From positions 1,300,091-1,364,090 of the forward strand of contig NZ_CP007441.1 of the NCBI RefSeq assembly GCF_000590475.1: 64,000 nt of DNA, read 5' to 3'. Under the pieces are notes generated by a model. It worked only from the letters and a program-made list of their open reading frames with translations, made no database searches and had not been told where the DNA came from. This document shows, one piece after another, positions 15,276-23,897 of this stretch; positions within the stretch are counted from its first letter, which is position 1, and every line of letters starts with the position of its first letter. The translations under genes and the position numbers were made by a program. The DNA comes from Stutzerimonas stutzeri. GTDB lineage: Bacteria > Pseudomonadota > Gammaproteobacteria > Pseudomonadales > Pseudomonadaceae.

Positions 15276-16319
15276 ATGGACGAGAACAAGAAGCGCGCCT
15301 TGGCTGCCGCCTTGGGCCAGATCGAAAAGCAGTTCGGTAAAGGCGCGGTCATGCGCATGGGCGATCACGATCGCCAGGCGATTCCCTCCATTTCCACCGG
15401 CTCGCTGGGCCTGGATATCGCGCTGGGCATCGGTGGTCTGCCGAAAGGGCGAATCGTTGAAATCTATGGTCCGGAATCTTCCGGTAAAACCACCCTGACG
15501 CTGTCGGTTATCGCAGAAGCGCAGAAGATGGGCGCGACCTGTGCCTTCGTCGATGCCGAGCATGCGCTCGATCCCGATTACGCCGGTAAGCTCGGTGTCA
15601 ACGTCGACGACCTGCTGGTTTCGCAGCCGGATACTGGCGAGCAGGCGCTTGAGATCACTGACATGCTGGTGCGTTCCAATGCGGTTGACGTGATCATCGT
15701 CGACTCCGTAGCTGCCCTGGTACCCAAGGCGGAAATTGAGGGCGAGATGGGTGATACCCACGTGGGTCTGCAGGCACGTCTGATGTCCCAGGCGCTGCGC
15801 AAGATCACCGGTAATATCAAGAACGCCAATTGCCTGGTGATCTTTATCAACCAGATCCGCATGAAGATCGGCGTGATGTTCGGTAGCCCGGAAACCACCA
15901 CTGGCGGTAACGCGCTGAAATTCTACGCCTCGGTTCGCCTCGACATTCGTCGTACCGGTGCGGTGAAAGAAGGCGACGAAGTGGTCGGCAGCGAAACCCG
16001 CGTTAAGGTCGTCAAAAATAAAGTGGCACCGCCGTTCCGCCAGGCCGAGTTCCAGATCCTTTACGGCAAAGGTATCTACCGCAACGGTGAAGTCATCGAC
16101 CTGGGTGTGCAACAAGGTCTGGTCGAGAAGTCGGGTGCCTGGTACGCCTACAAGGGCAACAAGATCGGTCAGGGCAAGGCCAATGCGGCCAAATACCTGG
16201 AAGAAAACCCGGAAATCGGTCGTGAGATCGAACAGCAGATTCGCGACAAGCTGCTGGTGGTTGCGCCGAATACCAAGGCCAGCCCGGTTGCCGAAGATTT
16301 GGCCGAAGCCGATCTCTGA
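15276..16319 (+). CDS. recA: Recombinase RecA
   Basis: 347 residues from the ATG at 15276, with GAGG seven bases upstream. Features are Walker A GPESSGKTTL at about 65-74, Walker B-type VIIVDSVAALVPKAEIEGE near 138-156, the DNA-binding loop L2 region FGSPETTTGGNALKFYA near 202-218, and an acidic C-terminus. It polymerises on single-stranded DNA, exchanges strands and triggers LexA cleavage. The SOS box lies just upstream. recX starts six bases after the stop, so the two are probably cotranscribed. Confidence 0.98.
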   Translation: MDENKKRALAAALGQIEKQFGKGAVMRMGDHDRQAIPSISTGSLGLDIALGIGGLPKGRIVEIYGPESSGKTTLTLSVIAEAQKMGATCAFVDAEHALDPDYAGKLGVNVDDLLVSQPDTGEQALEITDMLVRSNAVDVIIVDSVAALVPKAEIEGEMGDTHVGLQARLMSQALRKITGNIKNANCLVIFINQIRMKIGVMFGSPETTTGGNALKFYASVRLDIRRTGAVKEGDEVVGSETRVKVVKNKVAPPFRQAEFQILYGKGIYRNGEVIDLGVQQGLVEKSGAWYAYKGNKIGQGKANAAKYLEENPEIGREIEQQIRDKLLVVAPNTKASPVAEDLAEADL

Positions 16320-16324
16320 TCGGT

Positions 16325-16792
16325 ATGCCGGTGGTGCTCGATAGCCCCGCTGCTGTGCGGCGGGCAGCCATGGATCTCCTGGCCCGTCGGGAGCATGGGC
16401 GCATCGAATTGAGCCGCAAGTTGCGCTCACGAGGCGCGCCTGTCGAGCTCATCGAGCCGGCGCTGGATCGGCTGGCTGAGGAAGGGCTCCTCAGCGAAGC
16501 ACGCTATCTAGAGAGCTTCGTACGCATGCGCGCCAATGCGGGTTACGGTCCCTTGCGCATCCGCGAGGAACTGTCCCAGCGAGGCTTGGCCCGTGAGGAC
16601 ATCGAACAGGCCCTGCGTGACAGCGGTTTCGATTGGAGTGCGCAGCTGCAGGACGTCTGGATGCGAAAATTTGCCGGTGAATTGCCGGGCAATCAGCGGG
16701 AAAGAGCGCGGCAGGGCCGCTTCCTCAGTTACCGGGGTTACCCGTTGGACATGATAGGACGGCTGTTGCGGGGCGGCTCAGTTGACGGCTGA
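16325..16792 (+). CDS. recX: Regulatory protein RecX
   Basis: 155 residues with the all-helical three-repeat RecX architecture: RREHGRIELSRKLRSRG near 19-35, the second helical repeat with GYGPLRIREELSQRGL near 75-90, and the C-terminal FLSYRGYPLDMIGRLL near 133-148. It binds within the RecA filament groove and limits its activity. It begins five bases after recA, so SOS induction of recA would also raise recX. Confidence 0.94.
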   Translation: MPVVLDSPAAVRRAAMDLLARREHGRIELSRKLRSRGAPVELIEPALDRLAEEGLLSEARYLESFVRMRANAGYGPLRIREELSQRGLAREDIEQALRDSGFDWSAQLQDVWMRKFAGELPGNQRERARQGRFLSYRGYPLDMIGRLLRGGSVDG

Positions 16793-16797
16793 GCCGC
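16773..16797. terminator. Hairpin at the end of recX
   Basis: GCGGCTCAG (16773-16781) pairs perfectly with CTGAGCCGC (16789-16797) and spans the recX stop codon. No T tract follows, so it may pause transcription or protect the 3' end rather than terminate alone. Confidence 0.45.
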
Positions 16798-16853
16798 TGT
16801 GCCGACTGTATCTTCTTTAGCCGAATCCGGTCTCCGGACTTGCGGTGTCCGGT

Positions 16854-17945
16854 TTAGCTCTCCGCTCCGGATGGGGTCACCCAGTTTTTCGGTTCATTGA
16901 TGAAATCGGTCAGTTCGCGCAGACGGCCGTGGTCGCGGCCGTTGAACACGAAGCTCAGCCGCGGCAATTGTTGCAGCTCCGGCTCGTCCAGCTCCATCTC
17001 GCAGCAAGTTTGCTGTTCGAAGCGGCCCTTGAGGCGCAGATCGGCGAACTCTCTGTCCAAAAACTCTAATGCGGCATCGGTCAGCATATGGTTCATGCGC
17101 ATGACGAAACGTTCTTTCAACCAGCGGCTCGAGTGAAAATTGCTGTAAAACCTGTCGATCTCCGTGGCGGCATCTTCGGCGTTATCGACCAGCCGCATCA
17201 GTCGCATGTCGGTGGGCAGGATGTAGCGGTTGTCCTCTAGCTGTCGGCGAATGAAGCTCAGCGCATCCCTCCAGAATGTGCCGTCGGGCTCGTCCAGCAG
17301 CACCACCGGTACCAGCGGGCTCTTGCCGGTCTGTATCAGTGTCAACACTTCCAATGTTTCGTCCAGCGTGCCGAAGCCGCCCGGACAAAGCACCAGTGCA
17401 TCAGCCTCCTTGATGAAGAACAGCTTGCGCACAAAGAAGAAATGGAACGACAGCAGATGGTCGGTGCCGTCTACCGTCGGGTTGGCGTGCTGTTCAAAGG
17501 GCAAGGTAATGTTCAACCCGAGGCTGTTATCGGTACCGGCGCCTTCATGCGCCGCCGCCATGATGCCCCCGCCAGCACCGGTAATGACCATCAGATCATA
17601 GCGCGCCAGCGTTTCCCCTAGTTCGCGTGCAAGGGCATACAACGGGTGTTCGATGGGGGTACGCGCCGAGCCGAACACCGTAACCTTGCGGCGGCGTTTG
17701 AACTGGTCGAGTCTGCTGAATGCATGCTCCATCTCGCGCATGGTCTGCAGCAGAATCTTGGCGTCCCAGCGACTTCGATCGGCCTGAGCCATGCGCATGA
17801 CGGTGACCAGCATTTCACGGTAGAGGGGGAGGTTCTGGCTGTTGGGTGGGACGACCAGTGCCACCAGCTCATCGAGCTTTTTCGACAGCTCTGCACCGCT
17901 GGTCTTGAAATGTCGCGAAAGGTAATCGTCCGGGTCGAAAGGCAT
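16854..17945 (-). CDS. LOG family protein (TIGR00730 Rossmann fold)
   Basis: 363 residues from the ATG at 17945 (MPFDPDDYL). The frame extends upstream, but that part is repeat-bearing non-coding sequence. An N-terminal helical region of about 90 residues precedes the LOG core: VFGSAR near 91-96, GAGGGIMAAAHEGA near 122-135, and PGGFGTLDETLEVL near 195-208, the nucleotide 5'-monophosphate site. LOG enzymes hydrolyse AMP or related nucleotides to ribose-5-phosphate and base. The extended N- and C-termini place it outside the short cytokinin-activating type. Exact substrate unknown. Confidence 0.85.
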   Translation of the reverse strand: MPFDPDDYLSRHFKTSGAELSKKLDELVALVVPPNSQNLPLYREMLVTVMRMAQADRSRWDAKILLQTMREMEHAFSRLDQFKRRRKVTVFGSARTPIEHPLYALARELGETLARYDLMVITGAGGGIMAAAHEGAGTDNSLGLNITLPFEQHANPTVDGTDHLLSFHFFFVRKLFFIKEADALVLCPGGFGTLDETLEVLTLIQTGKSPLVPVVLLDEPDGTFWRDALSFIRRQLEDNRYILPTDMRLMRLVDNAEDAATEIDRFYSNFHSSRWLKERFVMRMNHMLTDAALEFLDREFADLRLKGRFEQQTCCEMELDEPELQQLPRLSFVFNGRDHGRLRELTDFINEPKNWVTPSGAES

Positions 17946-18299
17946 ACTAGGTCTCCCTTGTATTAGTGCTTGCGGCTCTGTGTGGTGCCGCCCTGCGCAA
18001 GGTGGTGCCCGTGTGTAAGCGTGTGTAAGCGGTCTCCGAGAACGACGTGGATAGGTGTCTTGCGGCGAACCGTGTAACACCTATCCCAGCCTAGCAGCCG
18101 CCCGTGACAAATAGCAGATAGCAGGATCCGGTGACCTGCCAATAGCGCCGAGAAAACTGAGCAAAGCCATGAAGCCCTTCCTCTGTGTGAGTTTTTGCCC
18201 AGCATGCCCGCCAATCCGCTTGATCATCTTGATGCATATCAGCGATAGCCCCGCAAGCGCTGACTAGACTGTCGCCACTGCTACTCAATGGAGCGTTCC
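17946..18299. other. Divergent intergenic region with tandem and inverted repeats
   Basis: Between the LOG gene and the phosphoketolase gene. It contains a tandem duplication of GTGTGTAAGC (18011-18030). Nineteen bases further on is a perfect 10-bp inverted repeat GGATAGGTGT/ACACCTATCC (18049-18058 with 18077-18086, 18-base spacer). The arrangement could be an operator or a hairpin in the LOG transcript leader. No protein-coding frame is convincing. Confidence 0.5.
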
Positions 18300-20705
18300 A
18301 TGAATCAGCTATTGCCCAGCCTCGACGAACTGGACCGCCACGCCGAAATCCAGCCGGAATTCGCTCGTTGGCGAACCGGCTATGGTGTCATCGAGCATGC
18401 CTTGGAAACCCATGCCGCCGTATTCCGCCTGGCCCATCAGTTGGTCCAGGCGCATCTGCAGCCGGATCTCGCCAGTGTTTATCGCTTGTTGCAGGCAGTC
18501 GATCGGCTCGGCTCGGCAGGGTTATGGCTGGTCGTGCACATGACCTACGCGCGTCGTGCCCGGCTCGATGGCTCGGCGATGGACGCCGAGGATTTCAAAC
18601 CATCACCAGAGGGGCATACCGGCGGCTCGCTGAATATGGTTCCGGCCTACGCCGGCTACCTCGGGTTGAATGCTCTGACCGGTACCACCCGTTCCTGGCT
18701 GATGGGCCAAGGCCATTGTGTCGCAGCGATCGAAGCGTTGAACCTGCTCACCGATAATATGCAGCCCGAGCAAGCCCGGGCCTACGATGAGGGCGAGGCC
18801 GGCATCAATCGCTTGCTCGAAGATTTCTATGGTTATCACCTGGCGGCGGATGGCAGCCCGTCCGCGCCGCTGGGTAGTCACGTCAACGCGCATACCGGCG
18901 GCGGAATTGCCGAAGGGGGTTACCTTGGCTTTGCGGAGCTGCAGTACGCCCATATGCCGCTGCCGGGTGAGACACTCGTGGCCTTTCTGTCCGATGGCGC
19001 GGCCGAGGAGCAGCGCGGCAGTGACTGGATTCCGCGCTGGTGGCGCGCCGAGGACTGCGGTATGGCGTTGCCGATCATGATTGCAAACGGCCGGCGCATC
19101 GAACAACGAACCCAGCTCGGCACACATGAAGGACTGGAAGGGTTTCGTCAGCACCTGAGCCGTTGCGGTTTCGATCCGATTCCCTTCGACGGCCGTGATC
19201 CAGCGGCCTTCGTCTGCGCGCTATGGGAAATGGAGCAGCGCCTGGTCCGACGCGTCGAGGAAAAGGCGCGTGGGTTGCTCAGCTATCCGTTGCCGATTCC
19301 TTATGGCATCGCTGAGACGGTCAAGGGGTTCGGCTTCTATGGGGCCGGGAGCAATGCCGCGCACAACCTGCCGCTGCCGGGCAATCCGCGTTTCGACGAC
19401 TCCTCGCGCGAGCTGTTCAATATCCACGTTGCGCCGCTTTTCGTGCCGCAGAACGAGCTCAAGGCCGCTCGTGACCTGCTGCGGCAATCCCGGCAGGGGC
19501 GTCCGGCGGAGCGGGATAGTGCTCTGGCCCTGCGGCGCCCCGCCGAGCCGGTGATACCACCGCTCAACTACCAGGAGAACGCCTGCTCGCCTATGGCAGC
19601 GGTGGATGACTTCTTCGTCGCGCTCACCCGCGCCAACCCGTCGTTGCGCCCCCGTGTAGGCAATCCCGATGAACTTGCGAGCAACTGCCTCGGTAGCGTG
19701 CTTCGAGCGCTCAAGCATCGCGTGATCGATCCCGAGAGTGAACTTGAGGCGGTGGATGGGAAGATCATTACGGCTCTTAACGAAGAGGCGGTGGTTTCCG
19801 CATGTCTGGCCAACCAGGGCGGGTTGAACCTCGTCGCCAGTTACGAAGCCTTTTGCGTGAAGATGCTCGGCGCGGTGCGCCAGACGCTGATCTTCGCGCG
19901 TCAGCAGAAGGAAGTGGGGCGCCCGGCAGGCTGGCTCGGCTGGCCGCTCATCGCCACTTCGCATACTTGGGAGAACGGCAAAAATCAGCAATCTCATCAG
20001 GACACCACCTTTTGCGAGGCGCTGCTGGGCGAGATGAGCGACATGGTCAGGGTGCTATTCCCGGCGGACCATAACAGCGCTTTGGCGTTGCTGCCTTCGA
20101 TCTATCGCGCGCGTGGCAGCTTGGCCTGCATGGTTATGCCCAAGCGCGAGCGGCCGGTGATATTCAATCAGGCGCAGGCCGAGCAACTGGCAAAGGACGG
20201 AGCGATCGTCGTCGACGAGCAGGTCGGCGGCGATGCCATTCTGCTAATAGCCAACGGCAGCTATCAGCTGACTGAAATGCAACGTGCAGCGGCGCGCCTG
20301 AAGGAAGCGGACGTTGCCTATCGACTTGTCTATCTGCAGGAGCCAGGGCGTTTTCGGGCCCCGCGCGATCGTTGGGAAATCGATGGGCTCGCAGCAGATG
20401 GCGTGACCGAACGACTCTTTCCTGAACGAATGGAGTTGCGGGTGATGCTCACCCACATGCGGCCAGAGGTCGCGCGCGGCCACCTCTGGCCTATCCTGCC
20501 GGACGCGCGGCGAAACTCCGTGCTGGGCTATCGCAATCGTGGCGGTACGCTGGACGCGGAGGGCATGCAGTTCGCCAACCGGGCGTCCTGGGCTAACGTA
20601 TTGGCCGCTTGCGCAAGATTGCTCGACGTGCCGCGAACCGCGCTGCTCAAGCCGGACGAGGCTGCCGCTGTGGCGGGTAAGGGTGATCCGAGAATTGTAC
20701 GCTAG
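18300..20705 (+). CDS. Divergent phosphoketolase family protein (TPP enzyme)
   Basis: 801 residues from the ATG at 18300 (GGAG six bases upstream; another ATG lies 12 bases earlier). Phosphoketolase landmarks are recognisable but altered: PEGHTGGSLN near 102, GQGH near 136, IAEGGYLGF near 202-210 (usual form HEGGELGY), SDGAAEE near 230 (usual TPP motif GDGEAE), ALNEEAV near 491 and SHTWENGKNQQSHQD near 553-567. Classical enzymes split xylulose-5-P or fructose-6-P with phosphate to acetyl-P. Whether this branch does so, or uses another sugar, is open. Some databases label such proteins xylulose-5-P 3-epimerase. Confidence 0.75.
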   Translation: MNQLLPSLDELDRHAEIQPEFARWRTGYGVIEHALETHAAVFRLAHQLVQAHLQPDLASVYRLLQAVDRLGSAGLWLVVHMTYARRARLDGSAMDAEDFKPSPEGHTGGSLNMVPAYAGYLGLNALTGTTRSWLMGQGHCVAAIEALNLLTDNMQPEQARAYDEGEAGINRLLEDFYGYHLAADGSPSAPLGSHVNAHTGGGIAEGGYLGFAELQYAHMPLPGETLVAFLSDGAAEEQRGSDWIPRWWRAEDCGMALPIMIANGRRIEQRTQLGTHEGLEGFRQHLSRCGFDPIPFDGRDPAAFVCALWEMEQRLVRRVEEKARGLLSYPLPIPYGIAETVKGFGFYGAGSNAAHNLPLPGNPRFDDSSRELFNIHVAPLFVPQNELKAARDLLRQSRQGRPAERDSALALRRPAEPVIPPLNYQENACSPMAAVDDFFVALTRANPSLRPRVGNPDELASNCLGSVLRALKHRVIDPESELEAVDGKIITALNEEAVVSACLANQGGLNLVASYEAFCVKMLGAVRQTLIFARQQKEVGRPAGWLGWPLIATSHTWENGKNQQSHQDTTFCEALLGEMSDMVRVLFPADHNSALALLPSIYRARGSLACMVMPKRERPVIFNQAQAEQLAKDGAIVVDEQVGGDAILLIANGSYQLTEMQRAAARLKEADVAYRLVYLQEPGRFRAPRDRWEIDGLAADGVTERLFPERMELRVMLTHMRPEVARGHLWPILPDARRNSVLGYRNRGGTLDAEGMQFANRASWANVLAACARLLDVPRTALLKPDEAAAVAGKGDPRIVR

Positions 20706-20712
20706 ACGGGTT

Positions 20713-20743
20713 TGCCGAGGGCGGCGCGCGAGTGCCCTCGGCA
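20713..20743. terminator. Convergent hairpin after phosphoketolase gene
   Basis: Perfect 10-bp stem TGCCGAGGGC/GCCCTCGGCA (20713-20722 with 20734-20743) in the 48-base gap between convergent genes. No T tract on either side. Confidence 0.6.
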
Positions 20744-20753
20744 TGTGAGGACT

Positions 20754-21146
20754 TCAGCAATCGCTGGCGCGGTATCGTTCGGTGGTGATCGGCTTCTTGC
20801 TCTGGTATTCGCTGAACTCGAAGCGCAGCACCGCGCCCTGACTCATCAGTTGACGCAGACCGTCATTGCTGCAAACGCTTGCCGCCAGCTGGGTGCGAAC
20901 CTGCTTTGGGTTATCGCGCATCTGCGCGGCGTGGCGTGGCTGGACGCTCAGGTGGTTGACCAGCTCGTCGCCGTCGACGCTGTAGCCTTCGTCAAGGAGG
21001 TCTGAATTGATCGCGCGCGGCGTGCCTACGCTGCTTTCTCGGGCAACTTTTTCGAGCAGTTGGCCGAGTGCCTGATCCTGTGCCGAGGCGGTATGAGTGA
21101 AGGGCAGGGCGAGGCAGAGCGTAAATAGAGTGGTCAGACGGTGCAT
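20754..21146 (-). CDS. Quorum-sensing-regulated virulence factor (QSregVF) family protein
   Basis: 130 residues. A cleavable signal peptide (MHRLTTLFTLCLALPFTHTASA, cut after about residue 22) precedes a small domain with GTPRAINSDLL near 40-50, LVNHLSVQPRHAAQMR near 61-76, two cysteines (one in SVCSN, one near the C-terminus) and FSEYQS. This matches the QSregVF family (PF13652; P. aeruginosa PA3611-like). It is probably periplasmic or secreted and disulphide-bonded. AGGAG precedes the ATG. Quorum control in this organism is not visible from sequence. Confidence 0.75.
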   Translation of the reverse strand: MHRLTTLFTLCLALPFTHTASAQDQALGQLLEKVARESSVGTPRAINSDLLDEGYSVDGDELVNHLSVQPRHAAQMRDNPKQVRTQLAASVCSNDGLRQLMSQGAVLRFEFSEYQSKKPITTERYRASDC

Positions 21147-21263
21147 GAGAAATCTCCTGGTAACTGCCGTCGTTCGACCGGTGTCGGTCTGCCCGGTTCA
21201 GCGGAGGCATGGATTCCGGCCAGGCTGGTAAACTGCCGCTCCACTTAACTGATCGAAATCCCC

Positions 21264-21980
21264 ATGCCACATGCCGTAGCCCGTTTACGCGATGCGCGCC
21301 TGGCCCGCAGCGCCAAACCCTTTGTCGCCCGGGGTTCGCGCACACCCCGCTGCGCTCGCTGCCGTGTCACCAATAGTCACTGTCTCTGTGATTGGCTTCC
21401 GCGCGTAGGGGCGCAAAGTGCGATGTGCCTGATCATGCATGACATCGAGCCGTTGAAGCCGAGCAACACCGGCTGGCTGATTGCGGATATCGTGGCCGAT
21501 ACTCACGCTTTCACCTGGCAACGGACTGATGTGGAGCCGGCCTTGTTGGAATTGCTGGCCGATCCTCGGTATCAGCCGTTTGTGGTGTTTCCCGGCGAAT
21601 ACGCCGAACCCGAGCGAGTGGTTTCGGGAGTCGAAGTGGTGGCGGGCAAGCGCCCGCTGTTCATCCTGCTCGATGCGACCTGGACCGAAGCGCGCAAGAT
21701 GTTTCGCAAGAGCCCGTATCTGAATCGTTTACCGGTGCTGAGCCTGCATGCCGACGTGTTGTCACGCTATCGTCTGCGTCGCTCGACGCGCAGCGAGCAT
21801 CTGTGCACTGCCGAGGTTGCTGCGTTGTGCCTGGGACTGGCAGGCGATGATCAGGCCGCAGGCGCGCTGGACACCTGGCTCGATGCGTTCACCGATCACT
21901 ATCTGGCTGCCAAACATCACCGCGTGCCCGACCCGGGTGATGCCATCCACCGAGCGCTGGCGGCGTTCGGCCGGCGCTAA
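21264..21980 (+). CDS. DTW domain protein, tRNA-uridine aminocarboxypropyltransferase (TapT-like)
   Basis: 238 residues. An N-terminal zinc-binding cysteine set CARCRVTNSHCLC lies near residues 30-42. The DTW signature, here DATWTEARKMFRKSPYL, is near 137-153, with the SPOUT-like RLRRSTRSEHLCTAEVAAL near 169-187. Family members (E. coli TapT/YfiP) move the aminocarboxypropyl group of S-adenosylmethionine to a tRNA uridine to form acp3U, a thermal-stability modification. Convergent with the DMT exporter gene and sharing a hairpin. Confidence 0.85.
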   Translation: MPHAVARLRDARLARSAKPFVARGSRTPRCARCRVTNSHCLCDWLPRVGAQSAMCLIMHDIEPLKPSNTGWLIADIVADTHAFTWQRTDVEPALLELLADPRYQPFVVFPGEYAEPERVVSGVEVVAGKRPLFILLDATWTEARKMFRKSPYLNRLPVLSLHADVLSRYRLRRSTRSEHLCTAEVAALCLGLAGDDQAAGALDTWLDAFTDHYLAAKHHRVPDPGDAIHRALAAFGRR

Positions 21981-21981
21981 T

Positions 21982-22008
21982 CGGCCAGGTGGGGTCAGTG
22001 CCTGGCCG
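21982..22008. terminator. Shared hairpin between convergent DTW and DMT genes
   Basis: CGGCCAGG (21982-21989) pairs perfectly with CCTGGCCG (22001-22008). The loop contains the stop codon of the DMT gene. Only 14 bases separate the two stop codons. No strong T tract. Confidence 0.55.
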
Positions 22009-22918
22009 TTTGCGGGATTCCGTTATCGGCTGTAGCCGGCATGGGCTTGCGCGGCCAGAGCTGCGCGGCAAGCATGCCGACGAACATCAATGCGCAGCCG
22101 AAGTAACCGCGCAAAGTGAGGCTTTCATTGAGGAATAGGGCGCCAGCCAGCGCGGCGAACACTGCCTCGAGCGAAAGGATGATGGCCGCATGCGAGGCAA
22201 TCGCATGCTTTTGCGCCACGACCTGCAGGGTATAGCCCACACCGACCGCGAACAGGCCGCCATAAACCAGCGCCGGTGTCGCCAGCCAGACACTGTCCAG
22301 GCTGGCTTCTTCGAAGAAGGCCGCCAGCGCGAGGCTGACGACCGCGCAGGTGGCGAACTGCAAAAAGGCCAGACGGATCGCGTCGTGACGGCCGACGAAA
22401 AAACTTACCAGCAGCACGTGGACGCCCCATACGAATGCACCGGCCAGCTGTATCCAGTCGCCGGAGGCGACCTGAAAGTCTTCGCCAATACTGAGCAGCG
22501 CCATTCCAGCCACTGCCAGAATCGCACCCAACCAGGTGCCAATTCCGGTTTTCTGGCCAATGATCAACCCCAGCAGTGGCACGACGATGACGTACAGGCC
22601 GGTGATGAAACCGGAATTGGTGACGCTGGTGAAGAGCAGGCCGACCTGTTGCAGATTGATGCCCAGCGTGAGCGCTAGCCCCATGCTGAGACCGCCCAAC
22701 AGCAGGCCCCGCTGAAAGAACGGCTCATGCCGAGCGGCGCCACGGCCCTGGTGCAGCAGCAAAGGAAGCAGCACGACTGCACCCAATGCGAAACGCAGGC
22801 CAGTGAACAGAAACGGGCCGATGTTATCCATTCCGACCCGCTGTGCGACAAAAGCGCTTCCCCAGATCATGGCCGTAATGAGCATCAGGAAATCGGCGCG
22901 AAGGGCTTGGTTACGCAT
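21995..22918 (-). CDS. DMT-superfamily transporter (two EamA domains)
   Basis: 307 residues from the ATG at 22918 (MRNQALRADF); a further ATG 19 codons upstream lacks conserved sequence. Ten hydrophobic helices form two EamA repeats. The first begins ADFLMLITAMIWGSAFVAQRVG near 8-29; the second includes GVGYTLQVVAQKHAIASHAA near 245-264. Typical of inner-membrane metabolite exporters such as amino-acid efflux carriers. Substrate cannot be assigned. Confidence 0.87.
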   Translation of the reverse strand: MRNQALRADFLMLITAMIWGSAFVAQRVGMDNIGPFLFTGLRFALGAVVLLPLLLHQGRGAARHEPFFQRGLLLGGLSMGLALTLGINLQQVGLLFTSVTNSGFITGLYVIVVPLLGLIIGQKTGIGTWLGAILAVAGMALLSIGEDFQVASGDWIQLAGAFVWGVHVLLVSFFVGRHDAIRLAFLQFATCAVVSLALAAFFEEASLDSVWLATPALVYGGLFAVGVGYTLQVVAQKHAIASHAAIILSLEAVFAALAGALFLNESLTLRGYFGCALMFVGMLAAQLWPRKPMPATADNGIPQTARH

Positions 22919-23147
22919 GATTGGGCTCGTGTGAGAAAGTCGCGAACTTTGCCTCAAACCGATGCGGTTGGCCACAGCTTCACCGTTCGACTCTGTTGAA
23001 CGCTTGATTAAATGCGGAACGGTGATCGAATTTCGAGTGATGGCGCGATATCATCACGCGGTCAATCCCGAGCACTATTCCGGGTTCTTGTCGACCTGAC
23101 CCCTCATCCGGTCGGCGAAAGCGCCAAATAAAAACTATAGGTCCGCC

Positions 23148-23798
23148 ATGGCTGCTTACGAAATCCTTATCGCCGATGATCACCCTCTGTTTCGCAGTGC
23201 TCTTCAGCAAGCGTTGACGCTTGGCCTGGGCGACGGTGTGCGGTTGTCAGAAGCGGCGAGCATTGCCGAGTTGGAAGCTCAATTGACCCGAACCTCGGAT
23301 TGGGATCTGGTATTGCTGGATCTGAACATGCCGGGCGCTTATGGCTTTTCGGGGCTGGTGTTGCTCAGGGGGCAATATCCGCAATTGCCGGTAGTGATGA
23401 TTTCTGCCCAGGAAGATGCTGCGGTAGTGGCTCGCTCCCGCGAGTTCGGTGCCAGTGGCTTCATTCCCAAATCCAGTTCGCTGGAGACTATCCAGGAAGC
23501 GGTGCAGGTCGTACTCGACGGCGACGTCTGGTGGCCCGCCAATATCCAGGACGTCGCATATGTCAGCCCTGAAGCCAAGGCGGTCAGCGAAGGGCTCGCC
23601 AGTCTCACGCCGCAGCAGTTCAGGGTCCTTACCATGGTTTGCGACGGCTTGCTGAACAAACAGATCGCCTATGAGCTCAGCGTTTCCGAGGCGACCATCA
23701 AAGCGCATGTCACCGCGATCTTCCGCAAGCTGGGCGTTCGCACTAGGACCCAGGCGGCGTTGCTGCTGCAACAAATGGGTTCGATCCCAAGCAGCTGA
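23148..23798 (+). CDS. erdR: NarL/LuxR-type response regulator, ErdR-like
   Basis: 216 residues. The receiver domain (about 5-120) has the acidic pair D10/D11, phosphoacceptor D58 in LVLLDLNMPG, a conserved Ser in VMISA and Lys in FIPKSSS. A GerE-type helix-turn-helix lies at about 150-210 (LTPQQFRVLTMVCDGLLNKQ). It closely resembles pseudomonad ErdR, which controls ethanol oxidation and acetyl-CoA synthetase genes. No histidine kinase is adjacent, as is usual for erdR. The symbol is by resemblance. Confidence 0.75.
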   Translation: MAAYEILIADDHPLFRSALQQALTLGLGDGVRLSEAASIAELEAQLTRTSDWDLVLLDLNMPGAYGFSGLVLLRGQYPQLPVVMISAQEDAAVVARSREFGASGFIPKSSSLETIQEAVQVVLDGDVWWPANIQDVAYVSPEAKAVSEGLASLTPQQFRVLTMVCDGLLNKQIAYELSVSEATIKAHVTAIFRKLGVRTRTQAALLLQQMGSIPSS

Positions 23799-23897
23799 CG
23801 TTGAGACGCGGATACGGGACCCAACGCGGTATCGTCCAGTCGTACCAGCGGCGCGACATCGTAGCTTCCTCCGAGACGGCCGATTGCTGCGCGGCCA

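Noticed and set aside
15213..16430. 405-codon minus-strand frame across recA
   Set aside because: Antisense shadow of recA; no recognisable motif and no ribosome binding site.
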